DNA of 64,000 bases from Psychroflexus montanilacus. GTDB lineage: Bacteria > Bacteroidota > Bacteroidia > Flavobacteriales > Flavobacteriaceae. Both the position numbers and the translations under genes were made by a program. Each line of letters begins with the position of its first letter. Within the stretch, counting starts at the first letter, position 1. This document shows positions 19,723 through 29,364 of the stretch, piece by piece. Where the stretch lies: positions 62,001 through 126,000 of the forward strand of contig NZ_JAIQZC010000002.1 of NCBI RefSeq assembly GCF_020164535.1. Direction: 5' to 3'. The notes under the pieces were generated by a model. It was not told the origin of the DNA and ran no database searches. It saw only the letters and a program-made list of their open reading frames with translations.

Positions 19723-20670
19723 TTAGTTACGAAAAGTAAGTAAGATAAATACGATATAAGCCAAAAAGATTAAAACACCTTTGTATCGGGAAATTGAATT
19801 TTTTGGAGGCAGGAAAATAAGTGGCACCAAAACAAGTGAAAAACCTATCATCCAAAAGATATCATTTGTGAGGACTTCTTTGGATTGAAGGAAAATAGGT
19901 TTAATGACAGCTGTAAGCCCAATAACAGATCCAATGTTAAAAATATTGGAGCCAATCAAATTTCCCAAAGAAATGCCTTTTTCTTTCTTAAGTGCCGCAA
20001 TAACTGAAGCTGCTAGCTCTGGAACGCTTGTTCCTATCGCAATCATCGTCACTGAAATCACTCGTTCACTTACTCCAAAAGATTCTGCAATTCCAACGGC
20101 ACCGTCTACAAGCCATTCGGAGCCAAAGTATAGCCCTGCACCTCCAATTAAAAACCACAGAACAATCTTAAAACCTGAAGTCCTGGTCAAAGTCTCGTCG
20201 ACTTCTTCGGCTACTTCTACTTCTCCTTTTATGGCTTTCCTTATTAAAACCAAAAGGAAAATAATAAGTACTATAAGCAGAGCTACACCTTCTATTCTTG
20301 TGATCTGTTCTCCTGTATATAAAAAGAAATACAGCAAGCCAGACAGAATCATCATCACAGGCCAGTTGAACTTTAAAAAATCCTTATCAATATCCATAGA
20401 TGATATGATAGCTGTAAGTCCTAAAACCAATCCTATATTGGCAATATTTGATCCGATAACATTTCCTAATGATATGTCTGAAAAGCCAGATAATGCAGCT
20501 TGAAGACTTACTAATAATTCTGGTGCCGATGTCGCAAAAGAAACGACCGTAAGACCAATAATCATTTTTGATATATTAAATCTCAAGGATAAAGCAACTG
20601 AAGACCTGACCAAAAATTCTCCTCCAACAACCAAAAGAATAAATCCTATAATTACTAAAAAGACATCCAT
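19723..20670 (-). CDS. Calcium/sodium antiporter, CaCA family
   Basis: 315 residues with ten hydrophobic helices. Two inverted alpha repeats are visible: SFATSAPELLVSLQAAL...LGNVIGSNIANIG and AIGTSVPELAASVIAAL...LGNLIGSNIFNIGSVIG. The paired GNxxGSNxxNxG and PEL Glu residues bind the ions. Resembles YrbG; exchanges Na+ or H+ for Ca2+ at the inner membrane. Ion specificity is not predictable from sequence. Confidence 0.92.
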   Translation of the reverse strand: MDVFLVIIGFILLVVGGEFLVRSSVALSLRFNISKMIIGLTVVSFATSAPELLVSLQAALSGFSDISLGNVIGSNIANIGLVLGLTAIISSMDIDKDFLKFNWPVMMILSGLLYFFLYTGEQITRIEGVALLIVLIIFLLVLIRKAIKGEVEVAEEVDETLTRTSGFKIVLWFLIGGAGLYFGSEWLVDGAVGIAESFGVSERVISVTMIAIGTSVPELAASVIAALKKEKGISLGNLIGSNIFNIGSVIGLTAVIKPIFLQSKEVLTNDIFWMIGFSLVLVPLIFLPPKNSISRYKGVLIFLAYIVFILLTFRN

Positions 20671-20741
20671 TGATATAATTTTTAGCGAAAATAGGATTTT
20701 GAGTAATACACGAGATTAAAAATCTCTTATAAAGTTTGTCC

Positions 20742-22232
20742 TTATAAATTAAAGGATAAGGTAACCATATAATTGTTTAAAAAACTTTGAATCTCAGATT
20801 CCTGAGAAAAATCAGTGAAATAAAGAAGTCCTTGTCGGTCTTGCTCGATGCGCTGATAAGAAAAATCTAAAGAAGCATTCCCAAAATTAAACCCTAAACC
20901 AAATGAATATCCATTGGCATCTCCAAGGAATCTTTCGTCCTCATAGGGCGTTTGTTGAATAAAGTAACCTGCCCTTAAACTGGTATTTTGGATGCGGTAT
21001 TCCCCACCAAGATTAAATGTAGAAGCCCCGGTCATCAAATTTGAAATTTCATCATTTTGAAAACCAAACCCTCTTGTGGTAAACTCCATAGCAGAAAAAT
21101 CTTTATAGCTATAATCGAAACTAATCAGACCAGAACCACCAAACACATATGCTGTACTCACAGATAAACGTCCTGGCGTTTTAAAACTATAATCAGGATA
21201 AATATTTAAGACATCAGGATCAAGAATAGCAACTTGATTATTTCCGCTTACTGTTTCTATACGTTGTAAAAGCTCTTCAGAAATACTCATCCAGGTAGGA
21301 GAATCATAAGTAAAACCGAGTCTCCAGCCATCTGTTAGTTTTGCAATTCCACCCAATTGAAAAGAAAAGCCACTTCCACGAGTTCTCAGGTCATTGTCAA
21401 AGAAGATTTCATTCACACCTGGACCAGAATTAAATTCATCAAATAACGTCTGACGTCTGTAATCCAAAAAATGGAAATTCAAATTTAAACCCAAATGAAT
21501 TCTATCTCCAATCATACCACCGCCATTAATCGTATATTTACCTGAACTTCCTCTAGTGATCTCTTCGTAATTCTGGTTTGAACTTTCGCCAAAGACATTA
21601 CTGACATAAGAAGTATTATCCAAATTATCTGGATCTGCAGCATTAATGACAAATGTTTCATATCCTAAAAAGGCCTGTTGCGCATTAAAATCACCGTTCC
21701 TACCAAGAAAACGGTAAAGCTGTCTTGGGGTTTCATTGGCTTGAGGAGTCAATAAATCTAAAGGAACACCTTCTGCATTATTTAAAAAATAGCCTGCTAC
21801 ACTTTCTTCATTAATACCACTCACAAAATATTCATTATCAAAATTATTTGTCCTATTGTATGAAAATCCTAGTGAAAGCTTTTGAAAAAGTGCATTCTTA
21901 TCATTGGTAGTAAACACGAATACTGCACCTAACTGATTCATGTCGAAATCTGATTCTGTTGAATTATTAAACCCCCCACCATAGAATGCATCATTGTTTA
22001 TTGTAGAGAGGTCCAAGGATCCTGAAAATTTATTATTGATAAAAACAGCAGAACTTGCAGGATTGATATTGATAGCAGAAACATCTCCACCTAAGGCACC
22101 AAAGGCACCACCCATAGCAGTAAATCTGGCGGTACCATTAACACTTTGGGTGGAAAATCGTACTGCATCAGTTATATCTTGAGCTATAACACTTGTAGTC
22201 ACAAAAATAAATAGAATTATAAGTTTTTTCAT
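20742..22232 (-). CDS. FadL/OmpP1-type outer membrane transporter
   Basis: 496 residues. Signal peptide MKKLIILFIFVTTSVIAQ, then DAVRFSTQSVNGTARFTAMGGAFGALGGDVSAININPASSAVF, the N-terminal GGAxxAxxxDxSAxxxNPAG-like pattern of the FadL family. The rest is beta-barrel with many aromatic strand ends and terminates in YMVTLSFNL. FadL-like channels import hydrophobic compounds. A low-complexity lipoprotein gene lies upstream on the same strand, 33 bases away. Confidence 0.87.
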   Translation of the reverse strand: MKKLIILFIFVTTSVIAQDITDAVRFSTQSVNGTARFTAMGGAFGALGGDVSAININPASSAVFINNKFSGSLDLSTINNDAFYGGGFNNSTESDFDMNQLGAVFVFTTNDKNALFQKLSLGFSYNRTNNFDNEYFVSGINEESVAGYFLNNAEGVPLDLLTPQANETPRQLYRFLGRNGDFNAQQAFLGYETFVINAADPDNLDNTSYVSNVFGESSNQNYEEITRGSSGKYTINGGGMIGDRIHLGLNLNFHFLDYRRQTLFDEFNSGPGVNEIFFDNDLRTRGSGFSFQLGGIAKLTDGWRLGFTYDSPTWMSISEELLQRIETVSGNNQVAILDPDVLNIYPDYSFKTPGRLSVSTAYVFGGSGLISFDYSYKDFSAMEFTTRGFGFQNDEISNLMTGASTFNLGGEYRIQNTSLRAGYFIQQTPYEDERFLGDANGYSFGLGFNFGNASLDFSYQRIEQDRQGLLYFTDFSQESEIQSFLNNYMVTLSFNL

Positions 22233-22265
22233 GTGTGTAGGTTTAGCATATATGATTAAAAACTG

Positions 22266-23495
22266 TTATCGTCTTCCAGAACTTCTTCCACCTGAAGATC
22301 TACCACCTGAAGATCTGCCTCCAGATGATCTTGAACCTCCGGAACTTCTTACACCCGAACTCCTTGAACTGCTAGAACTTCTTACGCCAGAACTTCTAGA
22401 AGATCTATTTGATGAAGATCTTACTCCACTACTTCTGCTTGTTCTAGAAGATGAATTATTATATGATCTTGCTCTCGGAGATGTATTTCTGTATGTAGAA
22501 TTTGATCTAGATCTAGCATCTACGTTTCTAGAATTCCTTATACCAGATCTCGAATAATTACCAGATGTCCTAGCCCCAACATTTCTTGAATTATTTATCC
22601 TGTTAGAATATCTTGAAGAGTTGGTTCTTGTACTTCTGCTAACGTTTGATCTGTTACTAGATGCTCTGGATACGTTGCTTCTGCTTGAATTTGCTCTAGA
22701 AAGATTAGACCTTGTATTTCCGCTTCTGGAAGAAACTTGAGACCTGGTGTTTCTACTATAAGCATTACCATTTCTACCGAATCTATTTGACCTGTTGTAA
22801 GCTATACCATTGTAACCCCTTCCGTAGAAACCTCCAAAACCAGCTCCGTAAAAACCGCCGTAGTAAGGATAACCAAATCCAAATCCAGGGCCATAAAAGC
22901 CACCGAAACCGAATCCGCCCCAACCCCATCTAGGGCCAAAGAATCCTCCACCAAAATAAGGGTTACCAAAACCACCCCAGCCCCAGCCAGGACCGTAGAA
23001 ACCGCCTCCAATAAATGGACCGCCGAAACCAAATCCGCCGCCCCAGCCAGGACCCCAGAAACCGTTGTCAATATAATTAACTGTCACAGAGGATGGATTT
23101 GAACCCCATCCTGCATTGTTTCCATTATAAATTGGTTCTTCGTAATATTTTTCTTCTTCAGGATAGTTCCCATCATCAGAAGAATAATCGTCAATATTTG
23201 TGAATACTTCATTATTAGAATTTCTTGCTTCAGAAATCATCTGGCTTTGTTCCGAAAAGTATCTCGAGTAAGTATCAGGTTGTTGAGTTGATCTAGTAGC
23301 CTGACTAGTATTTCTCTGAGAAGTTTGTGAAGTATTTTCATTAGAAACAGACCTTCTAGCCTCCGAAGGTGCGCTAGACCCATAAATCCCATCAGAAGCA
23401 GAATTCACATTTCTATATGACGAACACGAAGTCAAGAAAACCACAGATAACATTCCTAATGCTACAGAATTGAATATTTTGTTTGATTGTATCAT
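22266..23495 (-). CDS. Low-complexity lipoprotein: Gly/Phe/Tyr core and Ser/Arg tail
   Basis: 409 residues. A lipoprotein signal (MIQSNKIFNSVALGMLSVVF, then LTSC) gives a cysteine at residue 24. Then come a Ser/Gln/Glu-rich segment (25-125), a Gly/Phe/Trp/Tyr-rich core (about 126-230; repeated GWGGFG and FYGPGFG units) and a Ser/Arg/Asn-rich tail (230-409) with repeats of RSSGVRSS and RSSGGRSS. No catalytic motif. Likely a surface-exposed adhesive or matrix-type protein; Ser/Arg repeats could also bind polyanions. Function unknown. The tail DNA is itself a tandem degenerate repeat. Confidence 0.78.
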   Translation of the reverse strand: MIQSNKIFNSVALGMLSVVFLTSCSSYRNVNSASDGIYGSSAPSEARRSVSNENTSQTSQRNTSQATRSTQQPDTYSRYFSEQSQMISEARNSNNEVFTNIDDYSSDDGNYPEEEKYYEEPIYNGNNAGWGSNPSSVTVNYIDNGFWGPGWGGGFGFGGPFIGGGFYGPGWGWGGFGNPYFGGGFFGPRWGWGGFGFGGFYGPGFGFGYPYYGGFYGAGFGGFYGRGYNGIAYNRSNRFGRNGNAYSRNTRSQVSSRSGNTRSNLSRANSSRSNVSRASSNRSNVSRSTRTNSSRYSNRINNSRNVGARTSGNYSRSGIRNSRNVDARSRSNSTYRNTSPRARSYNNSSSRTSRSSGVRSSSNRSSRSSGVRSSSSSRSSGVRSSGGSRSSGGRSSGGRSSGGRSSGRR

Positions 23496-23596
23496 AACTT
23501 GTGGTTTTTATTATTACTATTATCAAATTTAGTTAGTTTTGTGCTAACAAATCGAATCATTAACACAGGTACAACATTTGTGCCAAACCGTATAGA

Positions 23597-25075
23597 ATGG
23601 GAAAGAGCCTAACAAGTAGAAAAGAAGATTATTCCAAGTGGTATAACGAATTGGTTGTGAAAGCCGACCTAGCTGAAAACTCAGCAGTGAGGGGCTGTAT
23701 GACGATAAAACCTTATGGATTTGCTATTTGGGAAAAGATGCAAGCAGAGCTTGATAAACGATTTAAAGAAACAGGACATGAAAATGCCTACTTCCCATTA
23801 TTTGTTCCCAAATCTCTTTTTGAAGCAGAAGAAAAAAATGCTGAAGGTTTTGCGAAGGAGTGCGCTGTAGTCACACACTACAGATTGCAGAATGATCCCG
23901 ACAAACCAGGTAAACTTAGAGTAGATCCGGAGGCAAAACTGGAAGAAGAACTGGTAGTAAGACCAACTTCTGAGGCCGTTATCTGGAACACCTTTAAAGG
24001 ATGGATACAATCTTACAGAGATCTTCCTCTTAAAATTAATCAATGGGCCAACGTAGTAAGATGGGAAATGAGAACACGCCTTTTCTTAAGAACGACTGAG
24101 TTTCTATGGCAGGAAGGTCACACTGCACATGCTACCAAAAAAGAAGCGATTGAAGAAGCAGAACTCATCAATGCCTTATATGCAGATTTCGCCGAGAATT
24201 TTTTGGCAATACCGGTGATCGAAGGTGTAAAATCTGAAAGCGAAAGGTTTGCCGGAGCGCTTGAGACCTATTGTATAGAGGCGTTAATGCAGGATGGAAA
24301 AGCATTACAGGCAGGAACATCTCATTTTCTGGGAGAGAATTTCGCCAAAGCCTTTGATGTGAAGTTTACGTCAGATCAAGGGAAGCAAGAATACGTTTGG
24401 GCGACGAGCTGGGGTGTCTCTACAAGATTGATGGGAGCTTTGGTAATGACACATTCTGATGATAACGGACTGGTCTTGCCTCCAAACCTAGCACCCATAC
24501 AGGTGGTAATTGTACCCATATTTAAAAATGAGGAACAACTTAATTTAGTCTCAGAAAAAGCAAATTCAATTGTAAAGATTTTAAGGTCTAAAGGAATTAG
24601 AGTCAAATTTGACGATAGAACCACACATAAACCAGGATGGAAGTTTGCAGAATACGAACTGAAAGGAATTCCGCTTAGAATCACCATTGGACCAAAAGAC
24701 CTTGAAAAAGGAACAGTTGAACTTGCCAGGAGAGATACCTTATCTAAATCATTTGAAAATCAAGAAGGCTTAGAGGATTTGGTTGAAAGCTTGCTTGAAG
24801 ATATTCAAAAGGAATTATTCACTAAAGCAAAAGCATTTAGAGATTCTCATATCACTGAAGCAGACACTTTTGACGAGTTCAAGGAGCTTCTCAACACAAA
24901 AGGTGGTTTTATTTCTGCACATTGGGATGGGACAGCAGAAACAGAAGAAAAAATTAAAGAATTGACAAAAGCAACTATTCGATGTATTCCATTGGAAGGT
25001 CAAAAAGAAAGCGGAAAGTGCGTATTTACTGGAAATAATTCTGCAAGACGAGTATTATTTGCAAAAGCTTATTAA
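23597..25075 (+). CDS. proS: Prolyl-tRNA synthetase (short, eukaryote/archaeal type)
   Basis: 492 residues, class II synthetase without an editing insertion. It charges tRNA-Pro. [41 protein letters not shown] is diagnostic for the ProS type 3 group; class II motifs are [14 protein letters not shown] (motif 2 region), [17 protein letters not shown] and the anticodon-binding domain [16 protein letters not shown]. Transcribed away from the divergent lipoprotein gene; the two tRNA-Glu genes follow. Confidence 0.94.
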   Translation: MGKSLTSRKEDYSKWYNELVVKADLAENSAVRGCMTIKPYGFAIWEKMQAELDKRFKETGHENAYFPLFVPKSLFEAEEKNAEGFAKECAVVTHYRLQNDPDKPGKLRVDPEAKLEEELVVRPTSEAVIWNTFKGWIQSYRDLPLKINQWANVVRWEMRTRLFLRTTEFLWQEGHTAHATKKEAIEEAELINALYADFAENFLAIPVIEGVKSESERFAGALETYCIEALMQDGKALQAGTSHFLGENFAKAFDVKFTSDQGKQEYVWATSWGVSTRLMGALVMTHSDDNGLVLPPNLAPIQVVIVPIFKNEEQLNLVSEKANSIVKILRSKGIRVKFDDRTTHKPGWKFAEYELKGIPLRITIGPKDLEKGTVELARRDTLSKSFENQEGLEDLVESLLEDIQKELFTKAKAFRDSHITEADTFDEFKELLNTKGGFISAHWDGTAETEEKIKELTKATIRCIPLEGQKESGKCVFTGNNSARRVLFAKAY

Positions 25076-25091
25076 TTTTTCGAATAAAAGA

Positions 25092-25122
25092 TTTGTGCAA
25101 TTTAAATAATTGGTTATTTTTG
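25092..25122 (+). promoter_or_regulatory. Promoter of the tRNA-Glu pair
   Basis: TTTG at 25092-25095 and TATTTTTG at 25115-25122 with 19 bases between, an excellent match to the Bacteroidota consensus; the first tRNA starts 17 bases on. Confidence 0.75.
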
Positions 25123-25138
25123 CACTCGCAAATTTAAT

Positions 25139-25210
25139 GGTCCGTTCGTCTAGGGGTTAGGACGCCAGGTTTTCATCCTGGTAACAGGGGTTCGATTCCC
25201 CTACGGACTA
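25139..25210 (+). tRNA. tRNA-Glu (UUC), copy 1
   Basis: 72 nt. Acceptor GGTCCGT pairs with ACGGACT (G-U at the first pair); anticodon arm CCAGG-TTTTCAT-CCTGG gives anticodon TTC; T arm AGGGG-TTCGATT-CCCCT. CCA is not encoded. Identical to copy 2. Confidence 0.97.
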
Positions 25211-25244
25211 CAAATTATAAGTTCATTAATCACATTATTAACAC

Positions 25245-25316
25245 GGTCCGTTCGTCTAGGGGTTAGGACGCCAGGTTTTCATCCTGGTAACAGGGGTTCG
25301 ATTCCCCTACGGACTA
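25245..25316 (+). tRNA. tRNA-Glu (UUC), copy 2
   Basis: Base-for-base repeat of the first copy, 34 bases downstream. No separate promoter is evident, so both are probably cut from one precursor, possibly running on into rpsT. Confidence 0.97.
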
Positions 25317-25343
25317 CTATTAAAATTTTATATTTAGAAAGTT

Positions 25344-25595
25344 ATGGCTAATCATAAATCAGCATTAAAAAGAATAAGAAGTAACGAAGCAAAACGCTTA
25401 AGAAATCGTTACCAACATAAGACGGCTCGTAATGCCATCAGAAGATTGAAAGCTACAGAGGATAAAACTGAAGCTACTAAAAGTCTTCCTGAGATCATCT
25501 CTATGATCGATAAGTTAGCTAAAAAGAATATTATTCATAACAATAAAGCTGCAAATCTTAAGTCTCAATTGACTAAGCATGTTGCCGCTATGTAA
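25344..25595 (+). CDS. rpsT: 30S ribosomal protein S20
   Basis: 83 residues. Lysine/arginine-rich helical protein binding 16S r[33 protein letters not shown] is the classic S20 start, and [19 protein letters not shown] the C-terminus. A terminator follows at 25617. Confidence 0.96.
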   Translation: MANHKSALKRIRSNEAKRLRNRYQHKTARNAIRRLKATEDKTEATKSLPEIISMIDKLAKKNIIHNNKAANLKSQLTKHVAAM

Positions 25596-25616
25596 GTTTT
25601 ATGATCGATAAATTTC

Positions 25617-25645
25617 ATGGTCTCTTTCTAGAGGCCATTTTTTTT
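25617..25645 (+). terminator. Rho-independent terminator of rpsT
   Basis: ATGGTCTCT-TTCT-AGAGGCCAT, 9 bp with one G-U, followed by eight T. Confidence 0.88.
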
Positions 25646-25669
25646 GTAAAAAATATTATTAATAATAAG

Positions 25670-25685
25670 TCTAAATAAGATTAGA
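25670..25685. promoter_or_regulatory. Possible operator palindrome before the iron transporter
   Basis: TCTAAATAAGATTAGA: arms TCTAA and TTAGA around six bases, 28 bases before the iron-binding protein ATG. It could be a site for an iron-sensing repressor, but only 5-bp arms are seen and no consensus is matched. Confidence 0.25.
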
Positions 25686-25712
25686 TGTTTAAATTTACAA
25701 AAAATTAAAACC

Positions 25713-26741
25713 ATGAGATATATATTTTATTTGCTTGTTATTTCGGTTTCAGTGATCGGCTGTAAATCCGATAAAAAAACTGAAGATTCCAAAGAACTCA
25801 CTGTTTATACTCACAGGCATTACGAATCGGATCAAGAACTTTTTAAACGATTTGAAGAAGAAACAGACATCAAACTTAATATAGTGAACGCCAGTGCTGA
25901 TGAGCTCATTCAAAAAATGAGTTTAGAAGGCGAACAGTCCCCAGCAGATGTTCTTATTACTGTAGATGCTGGGCGTTTATACAGAGCCAAATCTCAAGAC
26001 TTACTTCAATCGTTCTCCTCTCCACTCATAGATTCCATTGTTCCAAATCACTTAAGAGATGAGGACGGCCACTGGGTGAGTTTAACAAAAAGAGCTAGAG
26101 TTATTGCTTATGCTAAGGACAGAGTCGACTCAACTGAGTTATCAACCTACGAAAATTTAACTTCAGAAGAATGGAAGGATAAGATTCTTGTAAGGAGTTC
26201 TTCAAATATTTACAACCAATCGCTTTTAGCCTCAATTATTGCTAATGAAGGAAATGAATTTGCTGAGAATTGGGCTCAAGGAGTTGTTGACAACATGGCA
26301 AGATCTCCAAAAGGTAATGACAGAGACCAGGTAAAAGCGGTTGCTAATGGTGAAGGAGATTTGGCGATAGTAAATACTTACTACATAGGAAAACTTTTAA
26401 ATTCTGAAGACGAAAATGAACTGGAAGCTGGAGAAAGTGTAGGCATATTCTTTCCCAACCAGGAAACAACTGGAACTCACATCAATGTAAGTGGTATAGG
26501 TGTAGCAAAATACTCACCAAATAAGGCCTCAGCTGTAGAATTTGTAGAGTTCTTACTTAAGGAAGATGCGCAAAATATATTTGCCGGTTCAAATTATGAA
26601 TATCCCATTAATCCTAATGTGGAACCTTCAGAAATTTTAAAAGAATGGGGAGAATTCAAGGAGGATAAATTATCACTTAACGAATTAGGAAAAAATAATA
26701 AAGAGGCAGTTATCATATTTGATAAAGTTGGCTGGAAATAA
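25713..26741 (+). CDS. Ferric iron ABC transporter, substrate-binding lipoprotein
   Basis: 342 residues, FbpA/FutA family. Signal MRYIFYLLVISVSVIGC is a lipobox-type start (Cys17), so it is likely a lipoprotein. TVYTHRHYESDQELFKRFEEETDIKLN is the N-terminal iron-binding lobe with the conserved YTHRHYE tyrosines; AIVNTYYIGKLL carries the Tyr pair that completes the Fe3+ site. First gene of the fbp-like operon; the permease begins 6 bases later. Confidence 0.92.
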   Translation: MRYIFYLLVISVSVIGCKSDKKTEDSKELTVYTHRHYESDQELFKRFEEETDIKLNIVNASADELIQKMSLEGEQSPADVLITVDAGRLYRAKSQDLLQSFSSPLIDSIVPNHLRDEDGHWVSLTKRARVIAYAKDRVDSTELSTYENLTSEEWKDKILVRSSSNIYNQSLLASIIANEGNEFAENWAQGVVDNMARSPKGNDRDQVKAVANGEGDLAIVNTYYIGKLLNSEDENELEAGESVGIFFPNQETTGTHINVSGIGVAKYSPNKASAVEFVEFLLKEDAQNIFAGSNYEYPINPNVEPSEILKEWGEFKEDKLSLNELGKNNKEAVIIFDKVGWK

Positions 26742-26747
26742 ATTTAA

Positions 26748-28385
26748 TTGAACATAAAGCATAGATTTTTCAAGTTCAAAAGAGACCTCAACCGATGGTC
26801 TCTTTTGTTGTTGATAATATTAGCTGCAGTTGCAATTCCTATACTCACCATTGGCCTCAAATTATTTGATGGTCCTGGAGATAGCTGGGGGCATATTGTA
26901 GATTATGTTTTATTTGACTATTTACAAAATTCGCTATTACTGGCTATATTTTGTTCCATTATCGTCATTGTATTTGGAGTAAGCACAGCCTGGTTGGTTT
27001 CGAGATTCCATTTCCCATTTAGAAAACAATTGGAATGGCTTCTCATTTTACCTTTATCCGTTCCGGCTTACATAATGGCTTATGCCTATGCAGGTGTTTT
27101 TGGATATTCAGGCCTCTTTTCAAATATTGTTGATGCCGTAGGCTTAGACGGTTTCAGAATTGATTTCATGAATATTTATGGACTCTCATTTGTTCTAAGC
27201 ATTTCACTTTTCCCTTATGTTTATGTAAGCAGCAGAACATTTTTTTTGGCACAGGCAACCAATTTACTGGAAGCATCGCGAATGCTTGGTATAAGCGAAT
27301 TCAAATCCTTTTTTAAACTCATCTTCCCTCTTGCCAGACCTGCAATAATAGCCGGACTTGTATTGGTACTAATGGAGGTTTTAAATGATTATGGTGCAGC
27401 TAGTTATTATGGGGTGAGCACATTTACAACGGGGATTTTCAGATCCTGGTTCTCCTTAGGCGAACCTGAAACTGCCATCTACCTTTCTGCAATTTTATTG
27501 ATTATTGTATTTGGCCTTATTCTTTTTGAAAAGTGGCAGCGACGACATATGAATTTCACCTCTGCCAAAACTTCTAAACAGAATTATAGTTCTAAACTAA
27601 GGCCTAAAAAAGGACACCAAATTTTATTCAGTCTTATTTGTTTTGTACCGGTATGTCTAGGTTTTATCTTACCCGTAATTCAACTATTGATTTGGGCAAA
27701 ACAAACCTTTGCTAAAGTTTGGAATGTTGAATTTATTACGATCACTTTAGAAAGCTTTGGGATTGCATTCATAACGGCATTGATCACCGTCCTAGTAGCT
27801 TTGCTCCTGCTCTTTTTTACAAAATGGAATAAAATTGAATTACTGAAGTCAAGCTCCAAACTCGGTGTTTTGGGGTATGCCATTCCAGGAATAATAATTG
27901 CTATTGGTGTATTGGTTCCAAGCTTGTACATAGACAAATGGTTGATTGAAAAAAATATCACCTCAAAATTGATTTTGAATGCCACTTTGATTGCTTTGGT
28001 CTACGCCTATGTTGTAAGATTTCTAGCTGTAGCGTATCAACCTTTGGAATCTTCAAGCCTAAAAATTGACAGAAGTTTATCAGATTCTTCTAAAGTTTTG
28101 GGAGAAGGAAATTTTAAAACTTTTTTCAAAATTGAATTTCCTCTCATCAGGACTGGTCTTTTGAGCGCTTTTATTTTAGTTTTTATTGACATCTTGAAAG
28201 AGTTACCACTTACATTGATAATGAAACCATATGATGTAAACACGCTTGCCGTCAAGGCTTTTGAATATGCAAGTGATGAGATGGTGAGTTCTGCAGCGCT
28301 TCCCTCTCTTCTCATAATATTAACGGCTTTAGTTCCCGCAATTTTTTTAAATAAATTACTTTTGAAGAATGCAAGCAACTCTTAA
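26748..28385 (+). CDS. Ferric iron ABC transporter permease
   Basis: 545 residues, about 12 membrane segments: two fused permease halves, as in FbpB. Each half has the EAA loop contacting the ATPase: EASRMLGISEFKSFFKLIFPLARPA near residue 180 and SSKVLGEGNFKTFFKIEFPLIRTG near 450. The start is a TTG (26748), the only one before the first helix. The 3' end overlaps the ATPase start by 17 bases, in keeping with coupled translation. Confidence 0.9.
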   Translation: MNIKHRFFKFKRDLNRWSLLLLIILAAVAIPILTIGLKLFDGPGDSWGHIVDYVLFDYLQNSLLLAIFCSIIVIVFGVSTAWLVSRFHFPFRKQLEWLLILPLSVPAYIMAYAYAGVFGYSGLFSNIVDAVGLDGFRIDFMNIYGLSFVLSISLFPYVYVSSRTFFLAQATNLLEASRMLGISEFKSFFKLIFPLARPAIIAGLVLVLMEVLNDYGAASYYGVSTFTTGIFRSWFSLGEPETAIYLSAILLIIVFGLILFEKWQRRHMNFTSAKTSKQNYSSKLRPKKGHQILFSLICFVPVCLGFILPVIQLLIWAKQTFAKVWNVEFITITLESFGIAFITALITVLVALLLLFFTKWNKIELLKSSSKLGVLGYAIPGIIIAIGVLVPSLYIDKWLIEKNITSKLILNATLIALVYAYVVRFLAVAYQPLESSSLKIDRSLSDSSKVLGEGNFKTFFKIEFPLIRTGLLSAFILVFIDILKELPLTLIMKPYDVNTLAVKAFEYASDEMVSSAALPSLLIILTALVPAIFLNKLLLKNASNS

Positions 28386-29364
28386 TATATCCAATTTATC
28401 AAAATCATACGATCAGGGAAAAGTAAAAGCCCTGGATGATGTTTCTTTTTTTGTCAATAAAGGAGACATCTGTGCAGTTGTGGGAGAAAGCGGAAGTGGT
28501 AAAACCACCTTAATCCGACTTATAGCTGGCCTGGAAGAACTAGATTCTGGTGAAATTCATATTGAAAGTCAACTTGTAGCCTCTATCAAAAAGAATATCG
28601 CTCCGGAAAAGAGAGAGGTTGGGATGGTATTTCAGGAATACGCCTTATTCCCACACTTGTCGGTTCTTGAAAATGTAGTTTACGGCATCAAAAAGTCAAA
28701 ATCAAAAAAAGACGTTGCTTTAGAGACACTAAATCTTGTTGGTTTGAAAGGATACGAAAAAAGATATCCTCATGAGTTGTCTGGAGGCCAGCAACAACGT
28801 GTAGCATTGGCCAGAGCTTTAGCTCCCAAACCTTCGGTTTTAATTCTGGATGAACCCTTTAGTAATCTGGATGCAATGATGAGACACAGGCTTAGAAATG
28901 AAGTCTTCAATATCATCAAGAAAACTGGAGTTACTGCAATTTTTGTGACTCATGATACTCAGGATGCACTGGCTGTTGCAGATGAAATTTTAATTCTCCA
29001 AAATGGTAAATTGGTTCAAAAAGATGAAGCTTCTGCGTTATACAAAAAACCACAATCCATTTATGTTGCTTCATTATTTGGAAATACAGTTCAGCTCAAT
29101 AAAGGTTTACAAACGGCTTTTAAATGTCCATTGAAAGAAGATTGCTGTCATGCCATAAGAAACGAAAGTCTAACAGTCAACCAAGATTGTGACTATGTCT
29201 CTGAAGCTGAAATCTTAAAACGAACATTTTTAGGCACACACTCTCAGTTACTTTTAAAACTTGATAATGGTGAACATCTCAATGTAGTAACGAATGAACC
29301 CGTTTTAGGTAAAACCATAAAAATTGGTTTCAATTCTAAAGATGTTTTAGCATTTGATGAATAA
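28369..29364 (+). CDS. Ferric iron ABC transporter ATP-binding protein
   Basis: 331 residues. Walker A GESGSGKTT (about 38-46), Q-loop VFQEYALFPHLSV, signature LSGGQQQRVALARAL, Walker B VLILDEPFSNLD, and H-loop VTHD. A C-terminal TOBE-like domain (about 240-331) contains cysteines CPLKEDCCHAIR that could bind metal. Powers the iron permease. The convergent sugar transferase gene ends right at its stop with no gap. Confidence 0.93.
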   Translation: MQATLNISNLSKSYDQGKVKALDDVSFFVNKGDICAVVGESGSGKTTLIRLIAGLEELDSGEIHIESQLVASIKKNIAPEKREVGMVFQEYALFPHLSVLENVVYGIKKSKSKKDVALETLNLVGLKGYEKRYPHELSGGQQQRVALARALAPKPSVLILDEPFSNLDAMMRHRLRNEVFNIIKKTGVTAIFVTHDTQDALAVADEILILQNGKLVQKDEASALYKKPQSIYVASLFGNTVQLNKGLQTAFKCPLKEDCCHAIRNESLTVNQDCDYVSEAEILKRTFLGTHSQLLLKLDNGEHLNVVTNEPVLGKTIKIGFNSKDVLAFDE

